IMG/VR virus record: IMGVR_UViG_3300037200_000043
Location: 1-41,239 of that record
Length of the DNA: 41,239 bases
Strand: one strand, 5' to 3'
From: a virus
The notes under the pieces were generated by a model. That model ran no database searches. It was given only the letters and a program-made list of their open reading frames with translations, and was not told where the DNA came from. This document shows, one piece after another, positions 40,087-41,239 of this stretch (within the stretch, counting starts at the first letter, position 1; every line of letters begins with the position of its first letter). The position numbers and the translations under genes were made by a program.

Positions 40087-40232
40087 AACTATTCTCAGCT
40101 CTAGTATGTTCTATCACTGGTCATAACTGGCAACGGTTAAATGGCTATCCGGTACGTGGCTGGAAATCTCTACCCTATCCAGATAGTTACTGTAGCAGAT
40201 GCTTAATTAAAGGGGAGGATTGGTTGAGATGA
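40083..40232 (+). CDS. zinc-ribbon miniprotein (DUF1660-like), 49 residues
   Basis: ATG at 40083 is chosen because it overlaps the previous TGA; the frame is open upstream but that part is inside the previous gene. Begins MKLFSALVCSITGHNWQRL and ends SYCSRCLIKGEDW: the CxxxGHxW start and CxxC end are typical of the short DUF1660-type phage proteins. Function unknown. Confidence 0.65.
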   Translation: MKLFSALVCSITGHNWQRLNGYPVRGWKSLPYPDSYCSRCLIKGEDWLR

Positions 40233-40558
40233 ATAATCCATCAGACGGAGTAGAAGTTGTAATAATGCCAGACAATAATCCTAAAGAACCTTTCTTAGTA
40301 GATCCTGGATGGACTAAATCTATATTCGTACCGCATACAGGCGGTGACAGCTATAGGGTATTGTTTTACAAAGACGGCAATGTCCGTTTTGAACATCGCT
40401 GTGTTAATGAAGAGCAAGGCGGAAGTGTAATCGCTGCACCATCACTAAGTAAACACACTATCGAATCAAAAAAACCCCTAACAATATCGCCCTCAATTTT
40501 ATGCCCAAGATGTAACTTACACGGCTTCATTACAGCAGGAAGGTGGGTTGAAGCATGA
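40229..40558 (+). CDS. hypothetical protein, 109 residues
   Basis: ATG 40229 follows AGGGGAGGA and overlaps the previous TGA (a TTG at 40220 is an alternative). Starts MNNPSDGVEVVIMPDNNPK; the middle is beta-rich (FVPHTGGDSYRVLFYKDGNVRFEHRC) and the end has a CPRCNLHGFI zinc knuckle. The first dozen residues resemble those of the following membrane miniprotein. Its last 24 bases recur at 1-24. Confidence 0.6.
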   Translation: MNNPSDGVEVVIMPDNNPKEPFLVDPGWTKSIFVPHTGGDSYRVLFYKDGNVRFEHRCVNEEQGGSVIAAPSLSKHTIESKKPLTISPSILCPRCNLHGFITAGRWVEA

Positions 40559-40661
40559 GAAATCCATCAGACGGAGTAGGAATAGAAGTTGTACTAATTT
40601 TACTTCTACTATTTGCCTATTTTGCAGTAATGTTAACATATTTTAATGCGTGGTGATAGGA
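40535..40661 (+). repeat. 127-bp exact direct repeat, copy 2
   Basis: Identical to 1-127. After it, this copy continues into 40662-41222, holding two genes that the left-end copy lacks, while the left-end copy continues into a 16-base spacer. Consistent with two genome versions, one with and one without a 561-base segment. Confidence 0.9.
40555..40656 (+). CDS. 33-residue membrane miniprotein (copy 2)
   Basis: Same as 21-122: ATGA overlap with the previous gene, then MRNPSDGVGIEVV and a single membrane helix. Probably one locus shown twice because the window ends overlap. Confidence 0.55.
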   Translation: MRNPSDGVGIEVVLILLLLFAYFAVMLTYFNAW

Positions 40662-40667
40662 ATAAAT

Positions 40668-41000
40668 ATGCTTGAAGATTTACCGGGAAACCCCATGAAA
40701 GACCTATCTATACGAAAAGAGATTGACAAGCTATTGTGGGCTTTTAGTGGAACACATACAGGTAATTTTGGTATGGATAGCGATATTGTTGATATGTTTA
40801 CGGATAAATTAGAAGCATTACTAACCTTACATATAAGGGAAGCTAGGATTGACGAACTGGAACAACTAGAGTTTATAGATTGGGAAAGTTATCATCACGA
40901 AAAGAAGAACTATGATGATAGTACAAATTATCTTATAGATGAATATGTTGGTAAATACACCAAAGACCGTATTTTAGAATTACAAAGAGAGGATAAATAA
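40668..41000 (+). CDS. hypothetical protein, 110 residues
   Basis: ATG 40668 (a GTG at 40650 in frame is less likely), SD TAGGA. Acidic and helical (KEIDKLLWAFSGTHTG...DIVDMFTDKLEALLTLHIREARIDELEQLEFIDW). Belongs to a group of small phage proteins with no known function. Lies in the segment present only at the right end. Confidence 0.6.
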   Translation: MLEDLPGNPMKDLSIRKEIDKLLWAFSGTHTGNFGMDSDIVDMFTDKLEALLTLHIREARIDELEQLEFIDWESYHHEKKNYDDSTNYLIDEYVGKYTKDRILELQREDK

Positions 41001-41001
41001 G

Positions 41002-41226
41002 ATGAACCTATATCTAGTAGAAAGAACTGACGATGTTGGCTATGATGAATATGACGCTTTTATAGTATCAGCGACTAGCGAGGGTCAAGCTCAGGAGTGC
41101 ATAAATATTAAACATGGCCCCAATGATAGTTATAGTGAATGGTCGAATAAAGTTACTGTTAACTTAATCGGTACTTATAAAGGCGACAAGTCGGAAATCA
41201 TACTAGGTAGTTTCAATGCGGGATAA
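41002..41226 (+). CDS. conserved small phage protein, 74 residues
   Basis: Starts MNLYLVERTDDVGYDEYDAFIVSATSE and ends IILGSFNAG; both ends match a small protein that recurs in many phages and whose function is not known. One base after the previous gene. The stop codon overlaps the 17-base match to 144-160. Confidence 0.75.
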   Translation: MNLYLVERTDDVGYDEYDAFIVSATSEGQAQECINIKHGPNDSYSEWSNKVTVNLIGTYKGDKSEIILGSFNAG

Positions 41227-41239
41227 ACCTACACAATAT
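41223..41239 (+). repeat. 17-bp terminal match to 144-160
   Basis: The final 17 bases are identical to 144-160, directly before the SD of the gene at 178. This closes the circle: right-end genes lead into the left-end operon. Confidence 0.8.

Overview
The window reads as an essentially complete tailed-phage genome (about 41 kb, podovirus-like virion) with the ends of a circular or circularly permuted molecule. The first 127 bases recur exactly at 40535-40661, and the last 17 bases recur at 144-160, so the two ends join through a short variable segment. TGA is used as a stop throughout, which excludes recoded hosts (codes 4 and 25). Genes carry strong Shine-Dalgarno (SD) sequences, and promoters are mostly of the bacterial extended -10 type (TGnTATAAT-like). 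The endolysin is a GH25 muramidase, which fits a host with Gram-positive-type or otherwise exposed peptidoglycan. The host cannot be named from the sequence alone. I see no integrase, CI-like repressor, DNA polymerase, helicase or primase, so the phage looks non-integrating and dependent on host replication proteins.

Layout. (1) 38.9-41.2 kb continuing into 0-8.8 kb, plus strand: an early region of many very small genes, mostly joined by ATGA or TAATG overlaps. It includes a recombination block (Gp157-like, YopX-like, RecT, YqaJ-type exonuclease), a pentapeptide-repeat protein, several zinc-ribbon miniproteins and three HNH endonucleases. (2) 8.8-10.9 kb, minus strand: a lysis and membrane block (holin-like protein, GH25 endolysin, two single-span membrane proteins, a Lys-rich protein). 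(3) 11.0-13.4 kb, plus strand: a GroES-like and GroEL pair followed by two small genes. (4) 38.1 down to 13.4 kb, minus strand: packaging and virion genes in the order small terminase-like protein, large terminase, small virion proteins, repeat-rich fibre proteins, connector, nozzle-like beta-rich protein, three ejection-type proteins, portal, scaffold, major capsid, decoration-like protein. (5) 38.5-39.7 kb: a control region with operators, promoters, a fold-rich non-coding segment and two candidate small RNAs.

How it works together. A near-consensus promoter at 38760 and a related pair at 39645 and 2396 should drive the plus-strand early genes. The minus-strand late genes are served by a repeated extended -10 motif placed at operon boundaries. 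At five of these (10.95, 16.0, 24.0, 29.15 and 35.37 kb) the predicted transcript starts within a few bases of a strong hairpin, followed by a U-rich tract, the SD and the ATG. The most unusual element is at 39153-39219: a minus-strand promoter followed by an RNA of about 65 nt, closed by an 11-bp stem. Its large loop carries CUCCUUGG and can pair over about 12 bp with the SD leaders shared by at least four phage genes, so it could be a phage small RNA that controls translation.
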